Shown: piece after piece, positions 1 through 6,153 of the stretch | Layout: every line of letters starts with the position of its first letter | How positions within the stretch are numbered: the stretch's first letter is position 1 | Assembly: GCA_044867785.1 (NCBI GenBank) | Contig: JBIOVM010000135.1 | Span: 1-10,532 of the forward strand | DNA from: DASRDR01 sp044867785 | GTDB taxonomy: Bacteria; Methylomirabilota; Methylomirabilia; Rokubacteriales; DASRDR01 | DNA: 10,532 nt | Direction: 5' to 3' | Program-made: the position numbers and the translations under genes | Notes under the pieces: generated by a model | Told to the model about the DNA's origin: nothing | Database searches by the model: none | The model's input: the letters and a program-made list of their open reading frames with translations, nothing else

Positions 1-263
1 GGGGAGACCTTCACGTCCTGGGCCAGCCAGGGCACGAGCCCCTTGGGCGTCCACCGGAAGAGGCCCTCGAAGATCTGCTCGCCCACGATGAAGCTGTAGT
101 TGGCGAGCGTCCGGGCCATGTCGAGGCTGTCCGGCTCGCCCGGCTCCACCAGGCGCAGCGTGCCGCCGCGCTTGGGCGCGGCGGTCTGCGCGTCGACCGC
201 GAGCGGCCCGGCCAGGACGGCGAGACCCAACAAGGCGAACAGAGCGGTCCGCACGAACTTCAT
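1..263 (-). CDS. ABC transporter substrate-binding protein, family 5 (N-terminal part, runs off the left edge)
   Basis: Only the first 87 codons are present; the gene continues beyond base 1. The product would be the periplasmic solute-binding component of an oligopeptide/dipeptide-type ABC importer. Residues 1-25 form a Sec signal peptide: basic MKFVR, hydrophobic core ALFALLGLAVLAGPLAV, and probable cleavage after VDA. Next come GGTLRLVEPGEPDSLD (33-48) and IFEGLFRWTPKGLVPWLA (64-81). This is the typical opening of SBP_bac_5 proteins, with a first beta strand, an 'xxLDP'-like turn and then the 'xxxE.L' helix with a statement of total binding-lobe strands. There is no lipobox cysteine, so the protein is probably free in the periplasm. 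The ATG at 263-261 follows a GGAGGA Shine-Dalgarno site (minus strand, 276-271) at 7 nt, which fixes the start. It is divergent from the sulfatase at 511. The ligand class cannot be told from this fragment. Confidence 0.9.
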   Translation of the reverse strand, partial: MKFVRTALFALLGLAVLAGPLAVDAQTAAPKRGGTLRLVEPGEPDSLDMARTLANYSFIVGEQIFEGLFRWTPKGLVPWLAQDVKVS

Positions 264-380
264 CGGGGGGTCCTCCACGCGTGAGGGCGGGGTCTCGGAG
301 GGGAAGCGATCCCGGGCACGTCCCGGGCGGGCCGATCGGAACCACGGTCGGGCTGCAACGCGAGCGCTCCGTGATGTCGA

Positions 381-400
381 GGGAAGCGGTATTGCTTCCC
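381..400. repeat. Perfect 7-bp inverted repeat in the divergent region
   Basis: GGGAAGC (381-387) and GCTTCCC (394-400) are exact reverse complements around the 6-base spacer GGTATT. It lies 110 bases before the sulfatase start and 117 bases from the binding-protein start, so it is well placed for a shared operator. No T-run follows, so it is not a typical terminator. A role as a regulator-binding site is inference from position and symmetry only. Confidence 0.45.
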
Positions 401-500
401 GGGGGCAGCGCTGTGAATACACCATCTCGCCCGCCGGGCGTCAAGGGGACGGAGCGCCTCCCGACCCCCGTGTTACCCTGATGCGGTTTTCCCTCGACCG

Positions 501-506
501 GGAGGA
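501..506 (+). promoter_or_regulatory. Shine-Dalgarno site that decides the sulfatase start
   Basis: GGAGGA at 501-506 (GGGAGG if read from 500) lies 4-5 nt before the ATG at 511. An ATG at 507 directly abuts the site but is out of frame with the sulfatase. The in-frame ATG at 481 has no purine-rich site upstream, so 511 is the preferred start. Confidence 0.65.
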
Positions 507-510
507 ATGG

Positions 511-1890
511 ATGGCAACGCCGCCGAACGTCGTGGTCATCGTCATCGACGACCTGCGCTGGGACGAGCTGGGCGTGACCGGGCACCCGTACATGAAGACG
601 CCCCGCATCGATCGGCTGGCCCACGAGGGTGCCCGGTTCACCCACGCGTTCCACACGACACCCCTCTGCTCCCCCAACCGTGCGTGCATCCTCACGGGAC
701 AGTACGCGAGCCGCCACGGGATCATCGACAACGTCGGCCGCGACGCGGCCAGCCACCGGCTCCCGACCTACTCGCAGGCGCTCCAGCGCCTCGGCTACGA
801 GACGGCCCACGTCGGCAAGTGGCACATGGGGAACGACGCGTCGCCGCGGCCCGGCTACGACTACTGGGTGAGCTTCAAGGGTCAGGGCAAGCTGGTCGAC
901 CCCGAGCTCCAGGAGGGCGACCGGCGCGGCGTCGTGCGCGGCTACGTCACCGATCTTCTGAACGAGCGCGCCTGCGCGTTCGTGGCGCGCCCCCGCCGGC
1001 GCCCGTTCGCGCTCTACCTCGCGCACAAGGCGGTGCACCCGGACGTGTTCCAGCGTCAGGACGGCACCATCGATCCCGCCACGCTGGGCGGGTACGTGGC
1101 CGCGGAGCGCCACCGGGACCTCTACCGCGGCGCCGTCTTCCCCTCGCCGCCGAGCGTGCTCCCGGCGGAGGTCGTCGCGCGCTCCAAGCCCGCCCTGGCC
1201 GCGGCGCTGGCGCGCAAGGGGCGGGATCCCGGGGGACGCGCGCTCCTGGACTCGATCCACGCCGGCACCCAGGAGGAGATTCGCCTCCGGGCCGCGATGA
1301 TGGCGTCCGTCGACGAGGGCGTCGGCATGCTCTACGAGACGCTCGAGCGGACGGGGGAGCTCGACAACACCCTCATCGTGTTCGTGAGCGACAACGGCTA
1401 CTTCTTCGGCGAGCACGGGCTGGGCCCGGAGCGCCGCTTCGCCTACGAGGACGGCATCCGCTCGCCGCTCCTGGTGCGGTATCCGCGCCTCGTCCGGCCC
1501 GGCGCGACGATCGACGCCCTCACGCTGGCGCTCGACCTCGCCCCGACGGTGATCGACGCGGCCGGCGGCACGCCCGGCCCCCACGTCCAGGGCCGGTCGC
1601 TGGTGCCGCTGCTCCGCGGCGAGCAGCCGGCCTGGCGCGCGTCCTTCCTGGCGGAGTACTACGGCGAGGCGGCGATTCCCTGGCTCGTCGGCATGTCCTA
1701 CAAGGCCGTGCGGACCGAGCGCTACAAGTACATCGACTGGACCCAGCATCCCGGCGCCGACGAGCTCTACGACCTGGCCGCCGATCCCCACGAGCTGACC
1801 AACCTCGCGCCCGAGCCGGCCCATGCGGGGCTCCGCCGGGAGCTGCGGAGCGAGCTCGGGCGGCTGGTCGCGGAGTCGTTCGGGCTCTGA
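511..1890 (+). CDS. Type I sulfatase (formylglycine-dependent), probably cytoplasmic
   Basis: A 459-residue member of the S1 sulfatase family (alkaline phosphatase fold), which hydrolyses sulfate esters using a formylglycine made from cysteine. The calcium-binding pair D13-D14 lies in VIVIDD. The maturation motif CSPNR spans 53-57, with C53 the residue to be oxidised and R57 its partner, followed by ACILTG. GKWH (102-105) supplies K103 and H105, AHKAVHP (171-177) supplies two histidines, and SDNG (293-296) with EHGL (301-304) supplies the second metal-ligand pair. The C-terminal end has KYIDW and ELYDLAADPHELTNLA, the usual sulfatase tail subdomain. Length and all core residues look intact. 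There is no signal peptide, since the fold starts at about residue 6, so a cytoplasmic enzyme acting on an imported substrate is inferred. It needs a maturase (FGE or anSME), which is not in this window. The specific sulfate ester is unknown. Confidence 0.93.
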   Translation: MATPPNVVVIVIDDLRWDELGVTGHPYMKTPRIDRLAHEGARFTHAFHTTPLCSPNRACILTGQYASRHGIIDNVGRDAASHRLPTYSQALQRLGYETAHVGKWHMGNDASPRPGYDYWVSFKGQGKLVDPELQEGDRRGVVRGYVTDLLNERACAFVARPRRRPFALYLAHKAVHPDVFQRQDGTIDPATLGGYVAAERHRDLYRGAVFPSPPSVLPAEVVARSKPALAAALARKGRDPGGRALLDSIHAGTQEEIRLRAAMMASVDEGVGMLYETLERTGELDNTLIVFVSDNGYFFGEHGLGPERRFAYEDGIRSPLLVRYPRLVRPGATIDALTLALDLAPTVIDAAGGTPGPHVQGRSLVPLLRGEQPAWRASFLAEYYGEAAIPWLVGMSYKAVRTERYKYIDWTQHPGADELYDLAADPHELTNLAPEPAHAGLRRELRSELGRLVAESFGL

Positions 1891-2072
1891 TAGAAGTCGG
1901 TACACCGATACGTCCAAGGTCGGGCGGATGGAGCATCTGGCGCTGTCGTTCCCGCCGCCGCCCTCGATGCTGAAAGGCTGCACGCCGATTTCGGATGGGC
2001 GAGCGCCCGCGTCATCGGGTGTGCGTGTTCGCCTCTCGCCGTGGTGGCCGTGACGGAGCTGTGGGGTCGTCA

Positions 2073-2092
2073 GCCCTTGCCGGAAGCCCGGC
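2073..2092. repeat. Short hairpin word, copy 1
   Basis: GCCCTTGCCGG (2073-2083) is followed by a 4-base AAGC loop and CCGGC (2088-2092), giving a 5-bp GC stem. The same 11-base word recurs at 2343-2353. No T-run follows. Confidence 0.35.
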
Positions 2093-2234
2093 GTACGCGC
2101 CGAGCGCAGGAGGCTGGCAGACGTGTGGCGGCGGTACAGCAGCGCGCTGGTCACCCGGCCGCCGTCCGCGTCCTGCTTTTCCGCGTCGCGCTTCCTTCTG
2201 GCGGAGCCGTGGCTGAGTGCTCTTAGCCCCGACC

Positions 2235-2251
2235 TGATCGACGGTCGATCA
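2235..2251. repeat. Perfect 17-bp palindrome, possible operator
   Basis: TGATCGAC (2235-2242), a single central G and GTCGATCA (2244-2251) make an exact dyad with no mismatch. It lies about 395 bases upstream of the binding-protein gene in non-coding DNA. The size and one-base centre are typical of sites for dimeric helix-turn-helix repressors, but no regulator gene is present in the window, so the role is inferred. Confidence 0.5.
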
Positions 2252-2342
2252 CGCGCCCATCACCCCGGACACACACGCCGTCCTCGTCTGTGCGCCGGCG
2301 TGAGAGGGCGGGTTACGGGCCTCTCGACTGACCTCGCGAGCC

Positions 2343-2360
2343 GCCCTTGCCGGCCCCGGC
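2343..2360. repeat. Short hairpin word, copy 2
   Basis: GCCCTTGCCGG (2343-2353), then CC, then CCGGC (2356-2360) repeats the 11-base word at 2073-2083 and again forms a short GC stem. The copies are 270 bases apart in the same orientation. Confidence 0.35.
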
Positions 2361-2645
2361 GGGACCGCGCTATGGTTCCGGCGGCGGCCAAGGGGCGCCG
2401 GGTCACGGGGGACGGCGGACGGGGATCGAGACACGCGGCGAGGAGCCGACCTTTGGACCCAATCGGGAGGCCGCGCTGATCTGAAATCATCCGGCTCGAT
2501 TCGGGTGGACGGGCGCAGGCGCTCATTGCTCATCGGCTCGGCGGCTGGGAATCCCCTGACCCGAGAGCGTGGCGCACAAGCATTGTGTCGATCGCCCGGC
2601 CCTCGCGCCGAGGCTGGGGTGAGAGCGAAGAGAGAGGGAAGAGCG

Positions 2646-4178
2646 ATGCAACGCAAGCTCAGCGCGGCCCTAGGCTGCCTGGTCCTGCTCGGCCTCCTCG
2701 GGACTCCGATACCGGCTGTCGGGACGTCGCGGAAGGTCCTCGTGGTGGCTGTGCCCACCGAGCCGGCACACCTGGACCCGTCGGAGCACATGGGCATCCA
2801 GCATGATTTCAATTACCACATCTACCGCAAGCTCTACTCGTTCACCCCCGAGATGCGGCCGGAGCCGGACCTGGTCGCCGCCGAGCACGTCAGCCGTGAC
2901 CTCCGCACGTGGACACTGCAGCTGAAGAGGAACGTCACCTTCTTCGATGGCACACCCGTGAACGCGGCGGCGGTCAAGTACAGCATCGACCGCATGCTGG
3001 AGCCTCGCCGGAGCGCGCAGATGGCGGTGCTGTTCCAGCCGATCAAGGAGGTGCGCGTCAAGGGCGACCATGTCGTCGAGATCGAGACCAAGGAACCCTT
3101 CGCCTCACTCAAGCACAACCTCGCCCACCCGAACGCCGGGATCATCAGCCCGGCGGCAGACCGGGAGATGGGGCCGAGGTTCGGGCGGGCGCCCGTGAGC
3201 GCGGGACCGTACATGGTGGGGGAGTGGGTAAGAGGGGACCGTATCGCGCTGACGCGCTTCGAGGGGTATCAAGGGCCGCGCCCGTACTACGACCAGCTCG
3301 TCTTCCGCGTGATTCCGGCGCCGGAGACGCGGCTGGCGATGGTGGAGCGGGATGAGGCCCAGGTCGCGATCCGAATGCCACCCACGCTCACTCGGGTGGC
3401 GGCGCGCAATCCGGATCTGCGGGTCATTCGCCTCGAGGGTACGGCCCTGTACTACATGTGGTTGAACCTCGACGCGCCGCCAACGAACGACATGCGCGTG
3501 CGGAGGGCGCTGAATCTCGCCGTCGATCGGGCGGCGCTCATGGAGCGGATCGCCCTCGGTGCCGCCAGTCCGGCCCACACCGTGATGGAGAAGATCATCC
3601 GGTACAGCTGTCCGGTCGGGACGCTGACCTACGATCCCGGTGAAGCCCGGCGCCTGCTCAGCGAGGCGGGGGTGACGGGCCACCGGCTGAAAGTGCTCGC
3701 GGGGGAAGGCCAGTGGGAACTCGACCGCCAGGTCGCGGAGGCGGTGACCGGCTACCTGCGCGAGGCCGGCGTGGCCACGGAGCTGCGGCTGATCGCGGAC
3801 CCGGCGGCCTATCGGGAGAGCATGGGCAAGCGGGACGCGCACATGGCCCTGGTGGCGTGGCCGGGATCGACTGCGGATCCCGACCACTACCTGAAACGCC
3901 AGCTCTGGGGCCAAATCGCGCGCCAGCCGTGGAATTTCGCCGGCTACCGGAACCCGAGGGTCGACGCCCTGATCGAGGAGGGCGCCCGGACTTTCTCCGA
4001 GCCGGACCGGGCACGGATCTACTGTGAGATTCAGCGGCTCGTCTGGAACGACTGGCCCTGGTTGATCCTGTATCGCCTGGACGGTGCGGCCTTCACTCGC
4101 GCCGAGGTCACCGGCGTCGACGTCTACATCAACAGCCAAGCCCACGTCTTCACTCGGGCGCGAGCCGCGTCAAAGTGA
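2646..4178 (+). CDS. ABC transporter periplasmic substrate-binding protein, family 5
   Basis: A 510-residue SBP_bac_5 (DppA/OppA-like) protein that captures a solute in the periplasm and delivers it to the permeases encoded just downstream. Residues 1-26 are a Sec signal peptide: MQRK, hydrophobic core to about 19, cleavage near AVG. C11 lies inside the hydrophobic core and is not in a lipobox. Family landmarks follow in order: PAHLDP-like turn EPAHLDPSE (39-47), WTLQLKRNVTFFDGTPV (89-105), SAGPYMVGEWVRGDRIAL (185-202), MRVRRALNLAVDRAALM (283-299), DPGEARRLLSEAG (330-342), and NFAGYRNPRVDALIEE (430-445) with the YCEIQRLVWNDWPW segment (459-472). The ATG at 2646 has GAGGG (2634-2638) 7 nt upstream; the frame is open back to 2505, but those codons lack a site and would spoil the signal peptide. 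Ligands in this family include peptides, nickel and oligosaccharides; the one here is unknown. Confidence 0.93.
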   Translation: MQRKLSAALGCLVLLGLLGTPIPAVGTSRKVLVVAVPTEPAHLDPSEHMGIQHDFNYHIYRKLYSFTPEMRPEPDLVAAEHVSRDLRTWTLQLKRNVTFFDGTPVNAAAVKYSIDRMLEPRRSAQMAVLFQPIKEVRVKGDHVVEIETKEPFASLKHNLAHPNAGIISPAADREMGPRFGRAPVSAGPYMVGEWVRGDRIALTRFEGYQGPRPYYDQLVFRVIPAPETRLAMVERDEAQVAIRMPPTLTRVAARNPDLRVIRLEGTALYYMWLNLDAPPTNDMRVRRALNLAVDRAALMERIALGAASPAHTVMEKIIRYSCPVGTLTYDPGEARRLLSEAGVTGHRLKVLAGEGQWELDRQVAEAVTGYLREAGVATELRLIADPAAYRESMGKRDAHMALVAWPGSTADPDHYLKRQLWGQIARQPWNFAGYRNPRVDALIEEGARTFSEPDRARIYCEIQRLVWNDWPWLILYRLDGAAFTRAEVTGVDVYINSQAHVFTRARAASK

Positions 4179-4250
4179 CCGCGAGGGTGTGCGCGATCCC
4201 GTCGAATTCGCTCGGCAACGCGTCCTAGCTCCTGGTGAGTTCGCGGCGAC

Positions 4251-5171
4251 GTGATCTGGTACGGCATCCAGCGACTCGCGCAGGCCGTCCCGACCCTGTT
4301 CGTCATCTCGCTCCTGACGTTCGCGATGCTCCGGTTGATCCCGGGTGACCCCGCGATCCTGATCGCGGGGGAAGAAGCCACGCCGCAGACGCTGGCGGTG
4401 ATGCGGGAGCGACTCGGGCTGAATCGCCCGCTCTACGAGCAGTACGGACAATACCTGGCGGCGCTCTTCCGCGGTGATCTCGGGACCTCGATCCGGACCA
4501 AGGGAAGCGTCGCCGACGAGCTCGCCGCGCGTGTCCCGGCGACCCTCGAGCTCGCGGTGGCGGGGGGTCTCCTCTTCACGGTGGTGGGCGCCGGGATGGG
4601 CGTGGGCGCCGCGACGTGGCCCGGCCGCTGGCCGGATCACCTGGTCCGCGGTCTGTCGCTGATCGCCGTGTCGACGCCGGCGTTCTGGCTGGGTGCGCTC
4701 CTCGTCTGGATCTTCGCGGTGCAATGGGGGCTCCTGCCGGTGGCCGGGCGTGGGTCCCTGGCCTTTCTGATCCTGCCGGCGGTGACCGTGTCCCTCGATG
4801 GAATCGCGCTGCTGGCGCGCGTGGTGCGGGCCAGCTTGCTGGATGTTCTGGGCGAGGACTACATCCGGACCGCGTGGGCGAAGGGGTTGCCCGATCACGC
4901 GGTCGTGGGTCGGCACGCGATGCGCGTGGCCCTCGTTCCCGTCGTCACCGTCGTGGGGCTGGAGTTCGGGCGACTGCTCGGAGGGGTCGTGGTCGTCGAG
5001 AACGTCTTCGGGTGGCCCGGGGTGGGCCGGCTCCTGATCGATGGTGTTCACACCCGTGACTATCCGCTCGTCCAGTCCGGGATCCTCGTGTTCGCGGCGA
5101 CCCTGATCGCGGTCAACGTGGCCGTCGATGTGCTGGTGGGCGTCCTCGACCCGCGGGTGCGATATCTCTGA
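4251..5171 (+). CDS. ABC transporter permease, DppB/OppB type
   Basis: A 306-residue inner-membrane permease, one half of the translocation channel for the binding protein encoded 72 bases upstream. About six hydrophobic segments are visible, near residues 9-29, 100-122, 135-158, 170-190, 228-250 and 275-298. RLIPGDPA (28-35) and the periplasmic RLGLNRPLYEQY stretch (54-65) are DppB hallmarks, as is QWGLLPVAG (158-166). The cytoplasmic EAA loop, which docks on the ATPase, is EDYIRTAWAKGLP (202-214) followed by RHAMRVAL. The protein ends VLDPRVRYL, a normal family end. The GTG at 4251 is the preferred start, giving the standard N-terminus, although the only upstream site is a weak GGTGAG about 11 nt away. 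The DppC-type gene begins 10 nt after the stop, so the two are almost certainly co-transcribed. No ATPase gene follows in the window. Confidence 0.93.
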   Translation: MIWYGIQRLAQAVPTLFVISLLTFAMLRLIPGDPAILIAGEEATPQTLAVMRERLGLNRPLYEQYGQYLAALFRGDLGTSIRTKGSVADELAARVPATLELAVAGGLLFTVVGAGMGVGAATWPGRWPDHLVRGLSLIAVSTPAFWLGALLVWIFAVQWGLLPVAGRGSLAFLILPAVTVSLDGIALLARVVRASLLDVLGEDYIRTAWAKGLPDHAVVGRHAMRVALVPVVTVVGLEFGRLLGGVVVVENVFGWPGVGRLLIDGVHTRDYPLVQSGILVFAATLIAVNVAVDVLVGVLDPRVRYL

Positions 5172-5181
5172 GAACTCTGCC

Positions 5182-6153
5182 GTGCGACATTCGGGGCGGT
5201 GGAGAGGCTGGAGATCGGTTCGACGGCGGTGTCTCGGGGTCGTCGGTCTCGTCACGACGCTTCTGATCGGGATCGCCGTGGTCCTGGCGCCCTGGCTGGC
5301 CCCCTTCGACCCGAATGCCCCGGCGCTCCGGTATGCTCTGGCCCCGCCTGGTTGGGGCCACGCCTTCGGGCACGACGAGCTCGGGCGTGACGTGCTTTCA
5401 CGGGTGCTCTACGGCGGACGGACCTCGCTGTTGATCGGAGTCGGTTCGGTGATGGGGGGATTGATGGTCGGAGGGGTGGCCGGGGTGCTGGCCGGATATC
5501 GGGGAGGGTGGACCGATGCGCTGATCATGAGGGGCGCGGAGGTGCCCCAGGTGTTTTCGGGGTTCATCCTGGCGGTCTGGGCCTTGGCCATTCTCGGGCC
5601 CGGGACCCTGAATGTGGTGACCGCCCTGGCCTTACGGTCGGTGCCGGTCTTCGCGCGCCTCGGTCGGAACGTCACGGTATCGCTGCGAGAGCGGCAGTTC
5701 GTCGAGGCGGCGACGGCCATGGGAAGCGGCGGGGCGCGCATTCTGTCCCGCCACCTGTTGCCGCATCTGACGTCGCCGCTGCTGGTCGTGGCGACATTGC
5801 GCGTTGGCTCGGCCATCGTCGTGGGCGCGTCGCTGAGCTTTCTGGGACTGGGGGTGCCGGTGGAAGTACCGGAGTGGGGCGTGATGGTCAAGAACGGCAT
5901 GAGCTACATGCGCCTGGGCGCCTACCACTTGGTGCTCTTTCCGGGACTGGCGATCATGGTGACGGTGCTGGGACTGAACTTGCTCGGGGAGGATCTCCGA
6001 GACCGCTGGACTCCCCGCAGCGCAACGGGCGAGGGCCGCGGCGGGCGCCGCGGTGGGGCGCGCGGCGACGAGGGTGCCCTGGGCTTGCATGAAGGCGCCG
6101 GACCGGCCAGTGACCGGTTGCGCAACCGGCTCGGCCCCCGGAGGTCCCGTTGA
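5182..6153 (+). CDS. ABC transporter permease, DppC/OppC type, with unusual C-terminal tail
   Basis: The second membrane half of the importer, 323 residues from the GTG at 5182, 10 nt after the DppB-type stop. The N-terminal basic stretch and first helix (about 18-40) lead to GHDELGRDVLSR (63-74) and YGGRTSL, the DppC signature. The EAA loop is RQFVEAATAMGSGGARI (171-187) then RHLLPH. SFLGLGVPVEVPEWGVMV (219-236) and FPGLAIMVTVLGLNLLGEDLRD (253-274) are the usual last segments. Family members normally stop right after this point, near 'LDPR'; here the frame continues for about 45 residues rich in Gly, Arg and Ala (279-323). The TGA overlaps the next gene's ATG (TGATG). An upstream in-frame ATG at 5128 would overlap the preceding gene and add atypical sequence, so it was not chosen. 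Confidence 0.9.
   Translation: MRHSGRWRGWRSVRRRCLGVVGLVTTLLIGIAVVLAPWLAPFDPNAPALRYALAPPGWGHAFGHDELGRDVLSRVLYGGRTSLLIGVGSVMGGLMVGGVAGVLAGYRGGWTDALIMRGAEVPQVFSGFILAVWALAILGPGTLNVVTALALRSVPVFARLGRNVTVSLRERQFVEAATAMGSGGARILSRHLLPHLTSPLLVVATLRVGSAIVVGASLSFLGLGVPVEVPEWGVMVKNGMSYMRLGAYHLVLFPGLAIMVTVLGLNLLGEDLRDRWTPRSATGEGRGGRRGGARGDEGALGLHEGAGPASDRLRNRLGPRRSR
6114..6129. repeat. Perfect 16-bp palindrome at the permease-glycosyltransferase junction
   Basis: CCGGTTGC (6114-6121) and GCAACCGG (6122-6129) are exact reverse complements with no spacer. In RNA this can fold to CCGGT/ACCGG around TGCGCA, ending 10 nt before the Shine-Dalgarno site at 6140. It lies inside the Gly/Arg-rich tail of the permease gene. 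It could tune translation or RNA processing at the junction, but nothing in the sequence proves that. Confidence 0.4.
6140..6145 (+). promoter_or_regulatory. Strong Shine-Dalgarno site inside the permease gene
   Basis: GGAGGT at 6140-6145 lies 7 nt before the ATG at 6153 and within the last codons of the DppC-type gene. It fixes the glycosyltransferase start (over the in-frame TTG at 6150). With the TGATG junction it indicates translational coupling. Confidence 0.75.

Larger units (their letters stand above)
264..510. promoter_or_regulatory. Divergent intergenic region between binding protein and sulfatase
   Basis: These 247 bases separate two divergently transcribed genes and must hold whatever promoters drive them in both directions. 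I see no strong -35/-10 pair. The best plus-strand candidate is TTGCTT (392-397), 17 nt, then an extended TGT plus GAATAC (415-420), but the -10 box matches the consensus poorly. A clear inverted repeat lies at 381-400. No convincing small gene was found: a 66-codon frame at 281-481 has no Shine-Dalgarno site and no recognisable product. Confidence 0.5.
1891..2645. other. 755-base intergenic stretch without a convincing gene
   Basis: This gap separates the sulfatase from the plus-strand transporter cluster. A frame open from 1894 to 2226 has no start with a Shine-Dalgarno site, uses many A/T-ending codons and resembles no family I recognise. Other frames here are likewise unconvincing. It contains a 17-bp perfect palindrome (2235-2251), two copies of the word GCCCTTGCCGG, each followed by its partial complement, and no T-tailed terminator after the sulfatase. 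The 5' leader and promoter of the transporter cluster should lie here, but no good -35/-10 pair was seen. It may also hold remnants of a decayed gene. Confidence 0.6.

Noticed and set aside
392..420. Possible sigma-70 promoter TTGCTT-17-GAATAC before the sulfatase
   Set aside because: The -10 hexamer matches the consensus at only two of six bases. The spacing and extended TG are suggestive but not enough to call.
100..510. N-terminal extension of the sulfatase frame back to 100
   Set aside because: It overlaps the divergent binding-protein gene, has no sulfatase similarity, and the ATG at 511 has a Shine-Dalgarno site.
507..1973. A 488-codon plus-strand frame overlapping the sulfatase
   Set aside because: It is Arg/Pro/Gly-rich with no domain, while the alternative frame holds all sulfatase motifs. 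Its ATG at 507 directly abuts the Shine-Dalgarno site.
1894..2226. 110-codon open frame after the sulfatase
   Set aside because: No start with a ribosome site, many A/T-ending codons unlike neighbouring genes, and no recognisable family. A decayed gene cannot be excluded.
2123..2479. 118-codon plus-strand frame in the intergenic stretch
   Set aside because: No Shine-Dalgarno site, composition typical of random GC-rich sequence, and no recognisable motif.
2249..2812. 187-codon minus-strand frame
   Set aside because: It overlaps the signal-peptide region of the real binding-protein gene and reads as Arg/Pro/Ser-rich shadow sequence.
3105..4145. 346-codon antisense frame within the binding-protein gene
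   Set aside because: Antisense shadow of a well-supported SBP_bac_5 gene, without motifs of its own.
4170..5255. 361-codon antisense frame across the DppB-type gene
   Set aside because: His/Arg/Asp-rich shadow typical of antisense readings of membrane-protein genes in GC-rich DNA.
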